Shown here piece after piece: positions 32,201-47,916 of a DNA stretch of 64,000 bases (position 1 is the first letter of the stretch; the number at the start of each line of letters is the position of its first letter). Below the pieces are notes generated by a model that was not told where the DNA came from, did not search any database, and worked only from the letters and a program-made list of their open reading frames with translations. A program made the position numbers and the translations under genes. This stretch comes from Nocardioides pini (GTDB lineage Bacteria > Actinomycetota > Actinomycetes > Propionibacteriales > Nocardioidaceae). Where the stretch lies: NCBI RefSeq assembly GCF_026712185.1, contig NZ_JAPPUX010000001.1:496001-560000 (forward strand), written 5' to 3'.

Positions 32201-33499
32201 TCAGCCCTGCGTCGCGTCGGAGTCCAGCACGAGGGTCGCCGTCTGCTCCTCGCCGCCGGTCGTCCAGGTGACGCTCACCGAGTCGCCGGGGCGGTAGGAG
32301 CGGATCGTCGCGACGAGCGAGTCGGCGCCGGTGATCCGGTGGTCGTCGACCTTGGTGATCACGCTGCCCGACTCCAGGCCCGCCTTCTCGGCCGTGGAGC
32401 CGGCCGTCACCTCGCGGACGACGGCGCCCGCGGCGTCGCCGGTCTGGGCGTCGCCGACCTGGATGCCCAGCCGGGCGTGCGTGGGGGTCTCGCCCTTGGC
32501 CATCTGGTCCACGATCGGCATGACCTCGTCGATGGGGATCGCGAACCCGAGGCCGATGGAGCCGGACTCGGACTGGCCGCCGTAGGGCGACTGCGACGCC
32601 GCGGTGCGGATCGAGGAGTTGATGCCGATCACCGCGCCGGTGAGGTCGACCAGCGGCCCGCCCGAGTTGCCGGGGTTGATGGCGGCGTCGGTCTGGATCG
32701 CGGGGTACGTCGTGGAGTTGCCCTGGTCGTCCGAGCCCACGTTGACCGGACGGTCGAGGGCGCTGACGATGCCGCTGGTGACGGTCGCGTCGAGGCCGAA
32801 GGGCGACCCGATGGCGACGACGCTCTCGCCGACGCCCAGGTTGGCCGACTTGCCGATCGTGGCCGGCGTGAGGTCCGAGACCCCCTCGGCCTTGATGACG
32901 GCGGTGTCGGTGAGCGGGTCGGTGCCGAGCACCTCGGCCTTGGCGCTCGTGCCGTCGTCGAACGACACCGTGAGGCTGCCCGCCTCGGCGCCCTCGACCA
33001 CGTGGTTGTTGGTCAGGATCGTCCCGTCGGCGGTGAGGATGATGCCCGATCCCGAGGCGCCTCCCTGGGCGGTCGTGACGTCGATCTTGACGACGCTGGG
33101 CAGCACCTTCTGGGCCACCGACTCGACCGAGCCGTCCGCCGCGGGGGCCTGGGACTGCGACGACACCTGTGACGTCGACACCGGGCTCGCCTGTGCGGAC
33201 CCGCCGGTCCCGTCCTGGGTGGCGTCCCACCAGGCGGCTCCGCCGATGCCGGCCCCTCCGCCGACCAGCAGGGAGGTGGCGACGACGGCGGCGGCCAGGC
33301 CCGTGCGGCTGCGCGCCTTGCGGTCGCGGGGCGGGGCGTGGGTGGGCTGCTGGACCGGGAACCCGGGCTGCGCGCCGTAGGTGGGCGGCTGGGGCTGCGT
33401 GGGGTGCGTGTCGGTGCCGGCCCACCCGGCCGAGGCGCGCTGGTACGGGTTGTCGTCGGCGGGTCGCGGGTGCTGCTGGGGGGTCTGTCCGTCGCTCAT
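32201..33499 (-). CDS. HtrA/DegP-like S1C serine protease with PDZ domain
   Basis: 432 residues. A Pro/Gln-rich cytosolic segment (residues 1-65) precedes one membrane helix (LAAAVVATSLLVGGGAG). The extracellular trypsin domain shows TNNHVV (His), TDTAVIK (Asp) and INPGNSGGP (Ser), all intact. A PDZ domain follows (ARLGIQVGDAQ ... AGLESGSVITKVDDHRI). Actinobacterial HtrA/PepD proteins act in envelope quality control. A GNAT gene lies 69 nt upstream; its own terminator follows. The start is chosen at ATG 33499; no SD is obvious. Confidence 0.95.
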   Translation of the reverse strand: MSDGQTPQQHPRPADDNPYQRASAGWAGTDTHPTQPQPPTYGAQPGFPVQQPTHAPPRDRKARSRTGLAAAVVATSLLVGGGAGIGGAAWWDATQDGTGGSAQASPVSTSQVSSQSQAPAADGSVESVAQKVLPSVVKIDVTTAQGGASGSGIILTADGTILTNNHVVEGAEAGSLTVSFDDGTSAKAEVLGTDPLTDTAVIKAEGVSDLTPATIGKSANLGVGESVVAIGSPFGLDATVTSGIVSALDRPVNVGSDDQGNSTTYPAIQTDAAINPGNSGGPLVDLTGAVIGINSSIRTAASQSPYGGQSESGSIGLGFAIPIDEVMPIVDQMAKGETPTHARLGIQVGDAQTGDAAGAVVREVTAGSTAEKAGLESGSVITKVDDHRITGADSLVATIRSYRPGDSVSVTWTTGGEEQTATLVLDSDATQG

Positions 33500-33567
33500 G
33501 TCATCGACGATGCGCCGTGACCCTGTGGATGCCCTGAGAACGCGTTGTGAAGGTGCGGAGACCTGGT

Positions 33568-34116
33568 TCAGCGAGGCAGGTCGGGCAGCGCGATCCACTC
33601 CGCCCACGTGAGGTCGCGTCCGACGTAGCGCGGGCGCTCCAGCGGCCAGTCCGTGGCGATCCAGCGCGGGACCAGCTCGTCGAGCGCGGCCTCGAGCTCG
33701 GTGCCCACGCACTCGTCGACCACCCACCACGAGATCTCCGCGTCGGCACCCGGCTTCTCCGGCGGGTCGATGTAGACGCAGCCCAGCAGCGCGGTCTCGT
33801 CGGTGTCGAGGAGCGCGTAGTTGAACGACTCGTGCGTCTCCATCTCCGCCGCGTGGCGGGCCAGGTCCGCGCGGTCGGCCTCGTGGGTCATGTCGGCGGG
33901 TGGCCACCCCCACGCCTCGCCGTAGATGCTCCACAGCCGCTCCCGCGAGCCCATGACGGCGACCATGTCGAGGTCGGTGTCCTCGGCGCGGATCGGGCGC
34001 AGGTGGTGCCCGTACGGGACCTCGACCCGGGTCGGGTGGCGGAAGTCGGCGGGCAGCCAGCCGGATGGCGAGGACTTGTCGGGCGTGGCGGTCGGGCTGG
34101 TGGGTGGTGACGACAT
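33568..34116 (-). CDS. GNAT-family N-acetyltransferase
   Basis: 182 residues. LRPIRAEDTDLDMVAVMGSRERLWSIYG opens a GNAT fold; YALLDTDETALLGCVYIDPPEK and the acceptor strand EISWWVVDECVGTELE follow, but the usual acetyl-CoA loop (Q/RxxGxG/A) is not evident, so activity is uncertain. The first 35 residues are a Pro/Ser/Thr-rich lead. SD AGAGGG before ATG 34116. 41 nt downstream of the sigma-factor gene, so in the same operon. Confidence 0.75.
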   Translation of the reverse strand: MSSPPTSPTATPDKSSPSGWLPADFRHPTRVEVPYGHHLRPIRAEDTDLDMVAVMGSRERLWSIYGEAWGWPPADMTHEADRADLARHAAEMETHESFNYALLDTDETALLGCVYIDPPEKPGADAEISWWVVDECVGTELEAALDELVPRWIATDWPLERPRYVGRDLTWAEWIALPDLPR

Positions 34117-34157
34117 GGGGCGTCCCTCTCGGTGGTGTGGGGTGGTGGTCGGGGTGG

Positions 34158-34670
34158 TCAGGGGTGCTGATGGGTGAGGCGGCGGAGCGCCGCGATGCCG
34201 CGGCTGGTGTTGGACTTGACGGTGCCGGTCGAGCAGCCGAGGACGGCCGCGGCCTCGGCGACGCTGAGCTGCTCGTAGTAGCGCAGGGCGACGGCGGCGC
34301 GCTGCTGCGGCGGGAGCTGCAGGACGAGGTCCCAGAGACGGCCCGACGGGTCGGCGAGCATGACAGGGTCGCGGTCCGGAGCGGTCTCCGGTGGGTCGGC
34401 CGAAGTGACCTCGTCGCGCCGCCACGGCTGCCGCTGCCAGCTCACGTACTGGCGGGTGATGGTGCGCCGGACGTAGGCGTCCGCGGCGGCGGCCTCGCGC
34501 AGGCCCTCCCAGCGGGGGAGGACCCGGACCAGGGAGTCCTGCACCAGGTCCTCCGCGCTGTGCGGGTCGCCGGCGACGGCGCGCGCCCAGCGGAGCAGCG
34601 CGGGGCGTCGCGCGGCGACGTACGACGCGAAGTCGGGCGCCTGCGGCGGGTCGTGCGCGACGGACGGCAT
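34158..34670 (-). CDS. SigE-family ECF RNA polymerase sigma factor
   Basis: 170 residues. Region 2: ALLRWARAVAGDPHSAEDLVQDSLVRVLPRW, with the core-binding and -10 recognition helix. Region 4: LQLPPQQRAAVALRYYEQLSVAEAAAVLGCSTGTVKSNTSRGIAALRR, the -35 helix. The family is the actinobacterial SigE/SigM-like group (TIGR02983). No anti-sigma factor with a zinc-binding HxxxCxxC is encoded next door; the upstream membrane protein is the only candidate partner. ATG lies one base after its stop. Confidence 0.93.
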   Translation of the reverse strand: MPSVAHDPPQAPDFASYVAARRPALLRWARAVAGDPHSAEDLVQDSLVRVLPRWEGLREAAAADAYVRRTITRQYVSWQRQPWRRDEVTSADPPETAPDRDPVMLADPSGRLWDLVLQLPPQQRAAVALRYYEQLSVAEAAAVLGCSTGTVKSNTSRGIAALRRLTHQHP

Positions 34671-34671
34671 G

Positions 34672-35382
34672 TCAGGCCCGGCGCACCGAGCGCAGCAGCG
34701 CGACGGAGACGACGACGAGCCAGACCGGTCCGGTCATGCCCGCCATGTACTGCACGGGGCTGACCAGGAACAGGGTCGTGATGCCGCCGAGGACGAGGCT
34801 GGTCCAGCCGAGCCAGCGCGCGAAGGCACCCTGCCGCAGCGCGGCGCTCGCCATGGCGAGGGCGGTCAGCCCGATGCCGCCCCAGAGCCACGGGATGGTG
34901 CCGACCCAGTGGCCGAAGAAGGCGATCGTCTCGGGGACGAACGCGTCGTCGGGTGCGGCGAACGCGAAGGCGAACTCCGTGGTCAGGCCGGCGCCCATCA
35001 GCTGGGCGACGCAGACCATCACCAGCCCGATGGCGGCGACACCCGGCACGATGCTGTCGGCGTGCGTGCGCCGCTGCAGGTGTCGGTGCAGGCCGGCGGC
35101 GAAGACCACCAGCAGGGCGCACGAGACCATCGTCGCGGTGTGGAAGGTCAGGATCTGCGGCACCAGCTCCGAGGTGGCCTCGGCGATCGCCCCGGCGTCG
35201 CCGCTGGTCGCCGGGTCGTAGACGGCGTCGACCATGCTGCTGGCGACGACGGACACGATCCCGGCGACACCGGCGCCGAGCCCGGCGAGCACCCACCCGC
35301 GGCCCGGTGGCCGGGTCGGTGCGCCGGTGCCGGCGTCGCGGTGCGGACCAGACGCGGTGGACGGGTCGAGCGTGGTGCTCAT
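34672..35382 (-). CDS. Six-helix membrane protein beside the sigma factor
   Basis: 236 residues with about six transmembrane helices (GWVLAGLGAGVAGIVSVVASS, ILTFHTATMVSCALLVVFAA, VAAIGLVMVCVAQLMGAG, HWVGTIPWLWGGIGLTALAM, LGWTSLVLGGITTLFLV and VWLVVVSVALL). No anti-sigma zinc motif and no transporter signature. SD GAGGAG before ATG 35382. The stop is one base from the sigma-factor ATG, so they are made together. A regulatory link to the sigma factor is inferred from position only. Confidence 0.8.
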   Translation of the reverse strand: MSTTLDPSTASGPHRDAGTGAPTRPPGRGWVLAGLGAGVAGIVSVVASSMVDAVYDPATSGDAGAIAEATSELVPQILTFHTATMVSCALLVVFAAGLHRHLQRRTHADSIVPGVAAIGLVMVCVAQLMGAGLTTEFAFAFAAPDDAFVPETIAFFGHWVGTIPWLWGGIGLTALAMASAALRQGAFARWLGWTSLVLGGITTLFLVSPVQYMAGMTGPVWLVVVSVALLRSVRRA

Positions 35383-35500
35383 CTGCGGCTCCTCGGGTGA
35401 CGGGGCACGGACGTGTGCCGGGCCACCACCCTCGGGCCGTACGACGTCGGCCGCCACGGACAGCCGCAGGTGTACGAGGGGTGTACGGGGTGCGGCCGGG

Positions 35501-37825
35501 TCAGCCCGCGGGCGACCCGGGGTCGCGCAGCATGGCGGCGGCCTGGATGCCGGTGAACCCGCGCCCGGTGTCGAGGGCGTCGTCGTAGCGGTCGGCCCCC
35601 AGGTGCGACCGGGCGTCGTCGGCGGCCGCGGTGATGGCGGCCGGGTCGGGGCGGTAGTAGCCGTAGCCCCGCGCGCCCTGGGCCTCGCGGATCGCCTGGG
35701 CGGCGCCGAGCAGCAGCGGCACCCGCGCGTGCTGGTCGGAGGCCGCGGCGAGCACCGCCCCGGCGTCGAGCAGGTAGGCGAGGTTGGCCTGGTCGCCGGT
35801 CTCGAGCGAGAGCCGCGTGCCCTCCGCGAGGTGGCTCCGGGCGGCGGCGTGGTCACCCCGCGCGAGCTCGACCTGGAAGAGGTTGTAGAGCGCGATGTAG
35901 GAGGTGAGCCGGTCCTCGCGACGGTGCGCGGAGCCGAGCCCCTCGGCGATCTGGCGCACGGCCTCGTCGGGATCGCCGCGGAGCAGGGCGATGGTGCCGA
36001 GCCAGATGTGGCCCAGCGCCCACGTCCACTCGACCGACGGCCCGCCGGCCTCGGCGTGGACGATCGCCTCCTCGAAGCAGCGCTGCGCCGTCGCGAGGTC
36101 GCCCTCCACGAGGGCGACGAGACCGGAGCCGGCGACGGAGTTGGACAGGATGTCCGGCTCGTCCCCGGCGTGCTCCCCGGCGACCGCCCACCAGGCGGCC
36201 GCGGCGGCCACGTCGTCCATCGCGAACGCCATCGTCGCGGCGGCCAGGGCCGCGCGGGCGTGCACCGCCGGCTCCAGCCGGTCGGCGTGCTCGAGCGCGC
36301 TCTCGGCGAAGCGCCGGCCGTGCTCGGTGTGGCCACGCAGCCACCAGTAGAGCCACAGCTCCCACGCGAGCCGGGCCGGGGTGTCGGGGTCGCCGTCGGC
36401 GAGCGAGCGCTCCGCCGCGGCGCCGAGGTTGGCGTGCTCGAGGTCGATCCGCGCGAGGGCGCCCACCTGGCCGCCGTCGCGGTAGCTGGAGCTGTTGGCC
36501 GCGGCCACCTCGAGGTAGTGGGCGGCGTGGGCGCGCGTGGCCTCGCGCCACTCGCCCGCCTCGCGCAGCAGGTCGCGGGCGTACTGGGCGACCGGCTCCA
36601 GCATCCGCACCCGGCCGGTGCCCTCGGCGAGGACCAGGGAGTGCTCGACGAGCTCCTCGAGGCTGGGCACGACCTCGTCGTCGGGGATGCCCACCCGGGC
36701 GGCGATCGCCTCGAGGTCGGCCAGGGTGGTGCCCCCGGCGAAGACGCCCATCAGCCGGAGCAGCCGGCGCGCCGGCGCGTCGAGCAGCCCCTGGCTCCAG
36801 TCGAGCGTGGCGCGCATCGTGCGCTGGCGGGGCGGGAGGTCGCGCGGACCGGCCTCGAGCGCCGTGTCGAGGCGCCGCAGCAGCGACCCCGGGTCGAGCA
36901 GCCGCGCGCGGGCGGCCGCGAGCTCGAGGGCGAGTGGCAGCCCGGCGAGGCGCTCACAGGTGGCGCCCACGGCCGCGGCGTCGGCCGGGTCGGCGCCCCA
37001 GCCGGGGTTCACCCGCTGTGCGCGGTCGAGGAGCAGTCGCGCCGCGGGCGACGGCGTCCCGTCCGGACGGTCGGCCACCTCGAGCGGCTCCACGGCGTAC
37101 TCGGTCTCGCCGCGCACGCGCAGCGGCGCCCGGCTCGTCGCCAGCACGGACAGGTCGGGCACCGCCTCCACGATCGCTGCGACGTCCCGGGCGGCGTCGA
37201 GGAGGTGCTCGACGTTGTCCAGCACCAGGAGCAGGTGCTGGCCGCGCAGCCGGTCGACGATGTCGTCGGTGACGGACCGCGTGGGGTCGCGGGTGGCGTC
37301 GACGGCGTCGGCGACCGCCGGGAGCAGCTGGGACGGCTCGAGCAGCGGCGCGAGCTCGACCAGTCGTACGCCGTCGGCGTAGCGGTCGCGGACCGACGCC
37401 GCAGCCGCCAGGGAGAGGCGGGTCTTGCCGACGCCCCCGGGGCCGCTGAGGGTGACCAGGCGACTGGTGCGCAGCAGGTCGGCCACCCGCCCGACGTCGT
37501 CGTCGCGCCCGATGAGCGGCGAGACCGGGACCGGCAGGTCGCGCGGCCCAGGGGTGCCGTCGGCCGCCGCGGGGGCGGCGGTGCGGGGCGATCGGGAGGG
37601 GACGGCGGCCAGGAGGGCGGCGCGCTGGTCCTCGTCGAGGTCAAGCGCCGCCGCGAGCGAGCGCAGGGTGTGCGGGTAGGGCCGGGTGCGGGTGCCGCGC
37701 TCGAGAGCGCTGATCGCGTGCGGGCTCAGCCCGGCGCGCTCGGCGAGCTCCTCCTGCGAGAGCCCGGCGCCCTCGCGCAGTCCGCGCAGCAGCGTGCCGA
37801 GGGTGCTGTCCCCACGTGTCCCCAC
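35501..37825 (-). CDS. STAND-type regulator: XRE HTH + NB-ARC ATPase + TPR
   Basis: 774 residues. N-terminal XRE helix-turn-helix (LLRGLREGAGLSQEELAERAGLSPHAISALERGTR), then NB-ARC ATPase with Walker A GPGGVGKTRLS and LLLVLDNVEHLL as Walker B, and a C-terminal TPR-like helical half (HAAHYLEVAAANSS onward). No output LuxR domain is present. GTG 37825 has a strong SD (GGAGGT, 3 nt upstream), which decides against an ATG 59 codons earlier. It diverges from the amylopullulanase gene; whether it controls that gene is not known. Confidence 0.88.
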   Translation of the reverse strand: MGTRGDSTLGTLLRGLREGAGLSQEELAERAGLSPHAISALERGTRTRPYPHTLRSLAAALDLDEDQRAALLAAVPSRSPRTAAPAAADGTPGPRDLPVPVSPLIGRDDDVGRVADLLRTSRLVTLSGPGGVGKTRLSLAAAASVRDRYADGVRLVELAPLLEPSQLLPAVADAVDATRDPTRSVTDDIVDRLRGQHLLLVLDNVEHLLDAARDVAAIVEAVPDLSVLATSRAPLRVRGETEYAVEPLEVADRPDGTPSPAARLLLDRAQRVNPGWGADPADAAAVGATCERLAGLPLALELAAARARLLDPGSLLRRLDTALEAGPRDLPPRQRTMRATLDWSQGLLDAPARRLLRLMGVFAGGTTLADLEAIAARVGIPDDEVVPSLEELVEHSLVLAEGTGRVRMLEPVAQYARDLLREAGEWREATRAHAAHYLEVAAANSSSYRDGGQVGALARIDLEHANLGAAAERSLADGDPDTPARLAWELWLYWWLRGHTEHGRRFAESALEHADRLEPAVHARAALAAATMAFAMDDVAAAAAWWAVAGEHAGDEPDILSNSVAGSGLVALVEGDLATAQRCFEEAIVHAEAGGPSVEWTWALGHIWLGTIALLRGDPDEAVRQIAEGLGSAHRREDRLTSYIALYNLFQVELARGDHAAARSHLAEGTRLSLETGDQANLAYLLDAGAVLAAASDQHARVPLLLGAAQAIREAQGARGYGYYRPDPAAITAAADDARSHLGADRYDDALDTGRGFTGIQAAAMLRDPGSPAG

Positions 37826-37942
37826 GTCACCTCCGTGACCGCCGCTGTCGCGCCCCACCCGAGTGGGTCGGAGTCTAGGGGCCACCGACGCCTCGGGCGA
37901 GCACCCGAAGGGCGGGACGGAGCGGGCCGCGCGGGGGAGTCG

Positions 37943-38002
37943 CTGCAAGATCGGCCCCGTCCCACGCGTGGGGCGATCTGAAAGATCTTGCAGGTCTTGC
38001 AA
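37943..38002. promoter_or_regulatory. CTTGCA repeats upstream of the amylopullulanase gene
   Basis: An inverted copy CTGCAAG at 37943-37949, then CTTGCAG at 37987-37993 and CTTGCAA at 37996-38002, the last two in direct repeat with a 2-bp gap. CTTGCAG direct repeats are the known control sites of Streptomyces amylase and maltose genes (MalR/Reg1, LacI family). A site for a similar repressor is likely here; no such repressor gene is in the window. Confidence 0.6.
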
Positions 38003-38024
38003 GTTCTCTCACGAGGTCCTTAGT

Positions 38025-43790
<5,766 letters not shown>

Positions 43791-43794
43791 ACGC

Positions 43795-43830
43795 ACGAAC
43801 GCTCCCGGCCTGCCGGCCGGGAGCGTTCGT
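43795..43830. terminator. Bidirectional terminator, amylopullulanase / citrate synthase
   Basis: Perfect 16-bp stem ACGAACGCTCCCGGCC with loop TGCC, between convergent genes. Confidence 0.85.
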
Positions 43831-43850
43831 CGTACGACGTGGCGCGGGTG

Positions 43851-45155
<1,305 letters not shown>

Positions 45156-45273
45156 GTCGGCTCCTGTTCATACGTCTCTGTACGTCTGTGGGGTCCCCTC
45201 AACCTAGTCCGGTGTCCGCGAGGACCGCGAATCAGGTGTCCAGCAGTGGGACGTGCGCCGGTGCTCCCCGAGG

Positions 45274-46599
45274 TCACCGTCCGGCGACGCGGTGGGCGAC
45301 CCGGGCGATGCGGCTGGTGCGTCCCAGACCGGCGTCCTCGCGGCGGTCCGCGGCGCGGTAGAGGCCGTACAGCGCGTGCACGCCGGCCCACCGCAGCGGC
45401 TCCGGCTCCCACCTCCGGACCCGGTGCCCGCTCCACGGCAGGCGGGTCAGGTCGGTGTCGTGTCCGAGCACCAGGTCGCGCAGCGTGCGGCCGGCCAGGT
45501 TGGTCGCCGTCAGCCCCGAGCCGACGTACCCGCCGGCGTGGCCGAGGCCGGTCGCGGCGTCGTACGCGACGCTGGCGCTCCAGTCGCGCGGCACCCCCAG
45601 CACGCCGCACCACGCGTGCTCGAGCCGGACGCCGGCCAGCGACGGGAACAGCGTCGTCAGGGTGGCGCGCAGCTGCTCGACCGTCCGGTCCTGGGTGCGC
45701 CCGTCGACGTCGGTGCGGGAGCCGAAGCGGTACGGGACGCCCCGCCCGCCCATCGCGATGCGGCCGTCGGCGGTGCGCTGGGCGTAGCAGTAGGCGTGCG
45801 CCTCGTCGCCGAGCAGCTCCGCGCCGTCCCACCCGATGTCGCCCCACTGCGCGTCCGTGAGCGGCGCGGTCACCACGATCGCGGAGTTCATCGGCAGCCA
45901 GTCGCGGCGGTGGCCGGCGAGCCCGGCGGTGAAGCCCTCGAGGCAGCGCAGCACCACCGGTGCCCGCACCGTGCCGCGCTCGGTCACCACCGTGCCGGGC
46001 GAGACCGACGTGACCCGGGTGCCCTCGTGGATGCGTACGCCGCGCTCCCGCACGACGCGGGCGACGCCGGACACCAGCCGCGCCGGGTGCACGCGGGCGC
46101 AGTCGGGGTCGAAGTGGCCCGACACGGCCCCGGCCACCCGGACCCGGTCGGCCACCTGCCCCGCGGTGAGCTTGCCGCCGAGCCGCTGCCGCTGGGCCTC
46201 CGAGCGGGCGACCGTCAGGACGCCGCTGCGCACGATGTCGGCCTCCACGCCCTCCCGGGCGGCCACCCCGATGACCTCGTCGACCGTGCCACGCAGGGCG
46301 TCGCGCAGGCGCTGGACGCCGTCCTCGCCCGCCACGGCGGCGTACGTCCGCGCGGAGCCGGCGAGCTCGCTGGACAGCCAACCGCCGTTGCGCCCCGAGG
46401 CGCCGAAGCCGGCGAACTCGGCCTCGAGCACGCGGATGTCGAGGGTGGGGTCGGCCTCGTGGAGGTAGTACGCCGTCCAGAGCCCGGTCAGCCCGCCGCC
46501 CACGACGGCCACGTCGCACGAGGCGTCTCCCTCGAGCCGGTCGGTGGGGACGGGCAGTCCCACCTGCTGCCACCAGAAGGACACGCCACCGTTGCGCAC
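45274..46599 (-). CDS. FAD-dependent amine/amino-acid oxidase (DAO family)
   Basis: 441 residues. CDVAVVGGGLTGLWTAYYLHEADP is the FAD motif at residue 30; FAGFGASGRNGGWLS and the C-terminal GYVGSGLTATNLAGRTLRDLVLG complete the DAO fold. The AGFGASGRNGG segment matches the gamma-glutamylputrescine oxidase/PuuB-like group. Substrate not fixed. GTG 46599, with CATGAT 6 nt upstream. No putrescine genes are nearby. Confidence 0.88.
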   Translation of the reverse strand: MRNGGVSFWWQQVGLPVPTDRLEGDASCDVAVVGGGLTGLWTAYYLHEADPTLDIRVLEAEFAGFGASGRNGGWLSSELAGSARTYAAVAGEDGVQRLRDALRGTVDEVIGVAAREGVEADIVRSGVLTVARSEAQRQRLGGKLTAGQVADRVRVAGAVSGHFDPDCARVHPARLVSGVARVVRERGVRIHEGTRVTSVSPGTVVTERGTVRAPVVLRCLEGFTAGLAGHRRDWLPMNSAIVVTAPLTDAQWGDIGWDGAELLGDEAHAYCYAQRTADGRIAMGGRGVPYRFGSRTDVDGRTQDRTVEQLRATLTTLFPSLAGVRLEHAWCGVLGVPRDWSASVAYDAATGLGHAGGYVGSGLTATNLAGRTLRDLVLGHDTDLTRLPWSGHRVRRWEPEPLRWAGVHALYGLYRAADRREDAGLGRTSRIARVAHRVAGR

Positions 46600-46624
46600 C
46601 CGGTCATCATGGCGCCCCGTCGTT

Positions 46625-46654
46625 TTGACCCTCCCGCTCGGCGCGCCGTAACCT
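46625..46654 (+). promoter_or_regulatory. Promoter of rplM-rpsI
   Basis: -35 TTGACC (46625-46630), 18-bp spacer, -10 TAACCT (46649-46654). Start predicted near 46661, leaving a leader of about 185 nt before GTG 46848. Confidence 0.6.
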
Positions 46655-46660
46655 TGCTGG

Positions 46661-46847
46661 TCGCGACTCCTGCCGCGTCCGCTCCCTCCCCACGGAGATC
46701 CGGAGCGGGCGCAGATCCGGACGTCATCCCCAGTCTCCGCCGAGCGGAGCCGGGGAGCGAACCGGGCCGTGTTCGTCAGAAGTCGCAGCAGCACCAGCCG
46801 GCCCTCGTCCGGGGGCCGGGACCAACGAACCAGAACGGGATACCGCC
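46661..46847 (+). other. Long 5' leader of rplM
   Basis: About 187 nt with several GC stems (for example CCGGCC ... GGCCGG near 46798-46820) and a repeated GATCCGGA(G/C) block. Ribosomal protein L13 operons in other phyla have autoregulatory leaders; whether this is one is unknown. Confidence 0.4.
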
Positions 46848-47291
46848 GTGCGCACGTACAGCCCCAAGCCCGCTGACATTCAGCGTGAGTGGCTCGTCAT
46901 CGACGCCACCGACGTGGTCCTGGGCCGCCTCGCCGTCCAGACCGCCAACCTCCTCCGCGGCAAGCACAAGCCGACCTTCGCTCCTCACATGGACATGGGC
47001 GACTTCGTGATCATCGTGAACGCCTCCCAGGTGTCGCTGTCGGGGACCAAGAAGACCACCAAGATGGCCTACCGCCACTCCGGCTACCCGGGCGGCCTCT
47101 CGGCCACCCCGTTCGGTGAGCTCCTCGAGAAGGACGCCCGCAAGGCCATCGAGAAGGCCGTGTGGGGCATGCTCCCGAAGAACAAGCTCGGTCGCCAGAT
47201 GCTGAAGAAGCTCAAGGTCTACGCCGGCCCCGACCACCCGCACGCGGCCCAGAAGGCCATCCCGTTCGAGATCTCCCAGATCTCCCAGTGA
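46848..47291 (+). CDS. rplM: 50S ribosomal protein L13
   Basis: 147 residues, standard length. [56 protein letters not shown] and [28 protein letters not shown] are diagnostic. GTG start; SD weak (ACGGGA). Forms a two-gene operon with rpsI, 17 nt apart. Confidence 0.98.
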   Translation: MRTYSPKPADIQREWLVIDATDVVLGRLAVQTANLLRGKHKPTFAPHMDMGDFVIIVNASQVSLSGTKKTTKMAYRHSGYPGGLSATPFGELLEKDARKAIEKAVWGMLPKNKLGRQMLKKLKVYAGPDHPHAAQKAIPFEISQISQ

Positions 47292-47308
47292 CGACTGAGG
47301 ACGCATAC

Positions 47309-47809
47309 ATGACTGAGAACACCACCGAGGTCGAGGAGACCTTCGAGACCGGCGCCGACGGCGTGGCCTACACCTCCGAGAGCGACGCCTCGGCCGACAC
47401 CCCGGCCCGCCCGGCCACCATCGCGCCCGCCGGCGCCACCGGCCGCCGCAAGGAGGCCGTCGCCCGCGTCCGGATCGTCCCGGGCACCGGCGAGTGGACC
47501 ATCAACGGTCGCTCGATGGACAGCTACTTCCCGAACAAGCTGCACCAGCAGATCGCCAACGAGCCGTTCGTCGAGCTGCAGCTCGAGGGCCGCTTCGACG
47601 TGATCGCCCGCATCCACGGCGGCGGCATCGCCGGCCAGGCCGGCGCCCTGCGCCTCGGCGTGGCCCGCGCGCTCAACGCCGTCGACGTCGAGGCCAACCG
47701 CCCGGCCCTCAAGAAGGCCGGTCTGCTCACCCGCGACGCCCGCGTCGTGGAGCGCAAGAAGGCCGGTCTCAAGAAGGCCCGCAAGGCCTCGCAGTTCAGC
47801 AAGCGCTGA
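47309..47809 (+). CDS. rpsI: 30S ribosomal protein S9
   Basis: 166 residues. The core begins at [26 protein letters not shown] and ends with [13 protein letters not shown], whose basic tail reaches the P-site tRNA. An acidic extension of about 42 residues precedes it ([17 protein letters not shown]), commonly present in actinobacterial S9. ATG 47309. A strong terminator follows. Confidence 0.98.
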   Translation: MTENTTEVEETFETGADGVAYTSESDASADTPARPATIAPAGATGRRKEAVARVRIVPGTGEWTINGRSMDSYFPNKLHQQIANEPFVELQLEGRFDVIARIHGGGIAGQAGALRLGVARALNAVDVEANRPALKKAGLLTRDARVVERKKAGLKKARKASQFSKR

Positions 47810-47824
47810 CCCAGCCTGCACCTC

Positions 47825-47858
47825 GAGGCCCGCACCGTCGTCCGACGGTGCGGGCCTC
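47825..47858 (+). terminator. Terminator of rplM-rpsI
   Basis: 16-bp arms GAGGCCCGCACCGTCG / CGACGGTGCGGGCCTC around TC; the real loop is GTCC. Confidence 0.85.
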
Positions 47859-47902
47859 GTCGCACGTCCGGCCTCGTTTCGGCACCGGGCCCGGGCGACC
47901 CG

Positions 47903-47908
47903 TAGGCT
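47903..47908 (+). promoter_or_regulatory. Putative -10 element of glmM
   Basis: TAGGCT, 8 nt before ATG 47917; leaderless arrangement. Confidence 0.45.
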
Positions 47909-47916
47909 CCCGGGCC

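Noticed and set aside
37983..37990. AAGATCTT palindrome as a separate operator
   Set aside because: It overlaps the CTTGCA repeats and is too short to stand alone.
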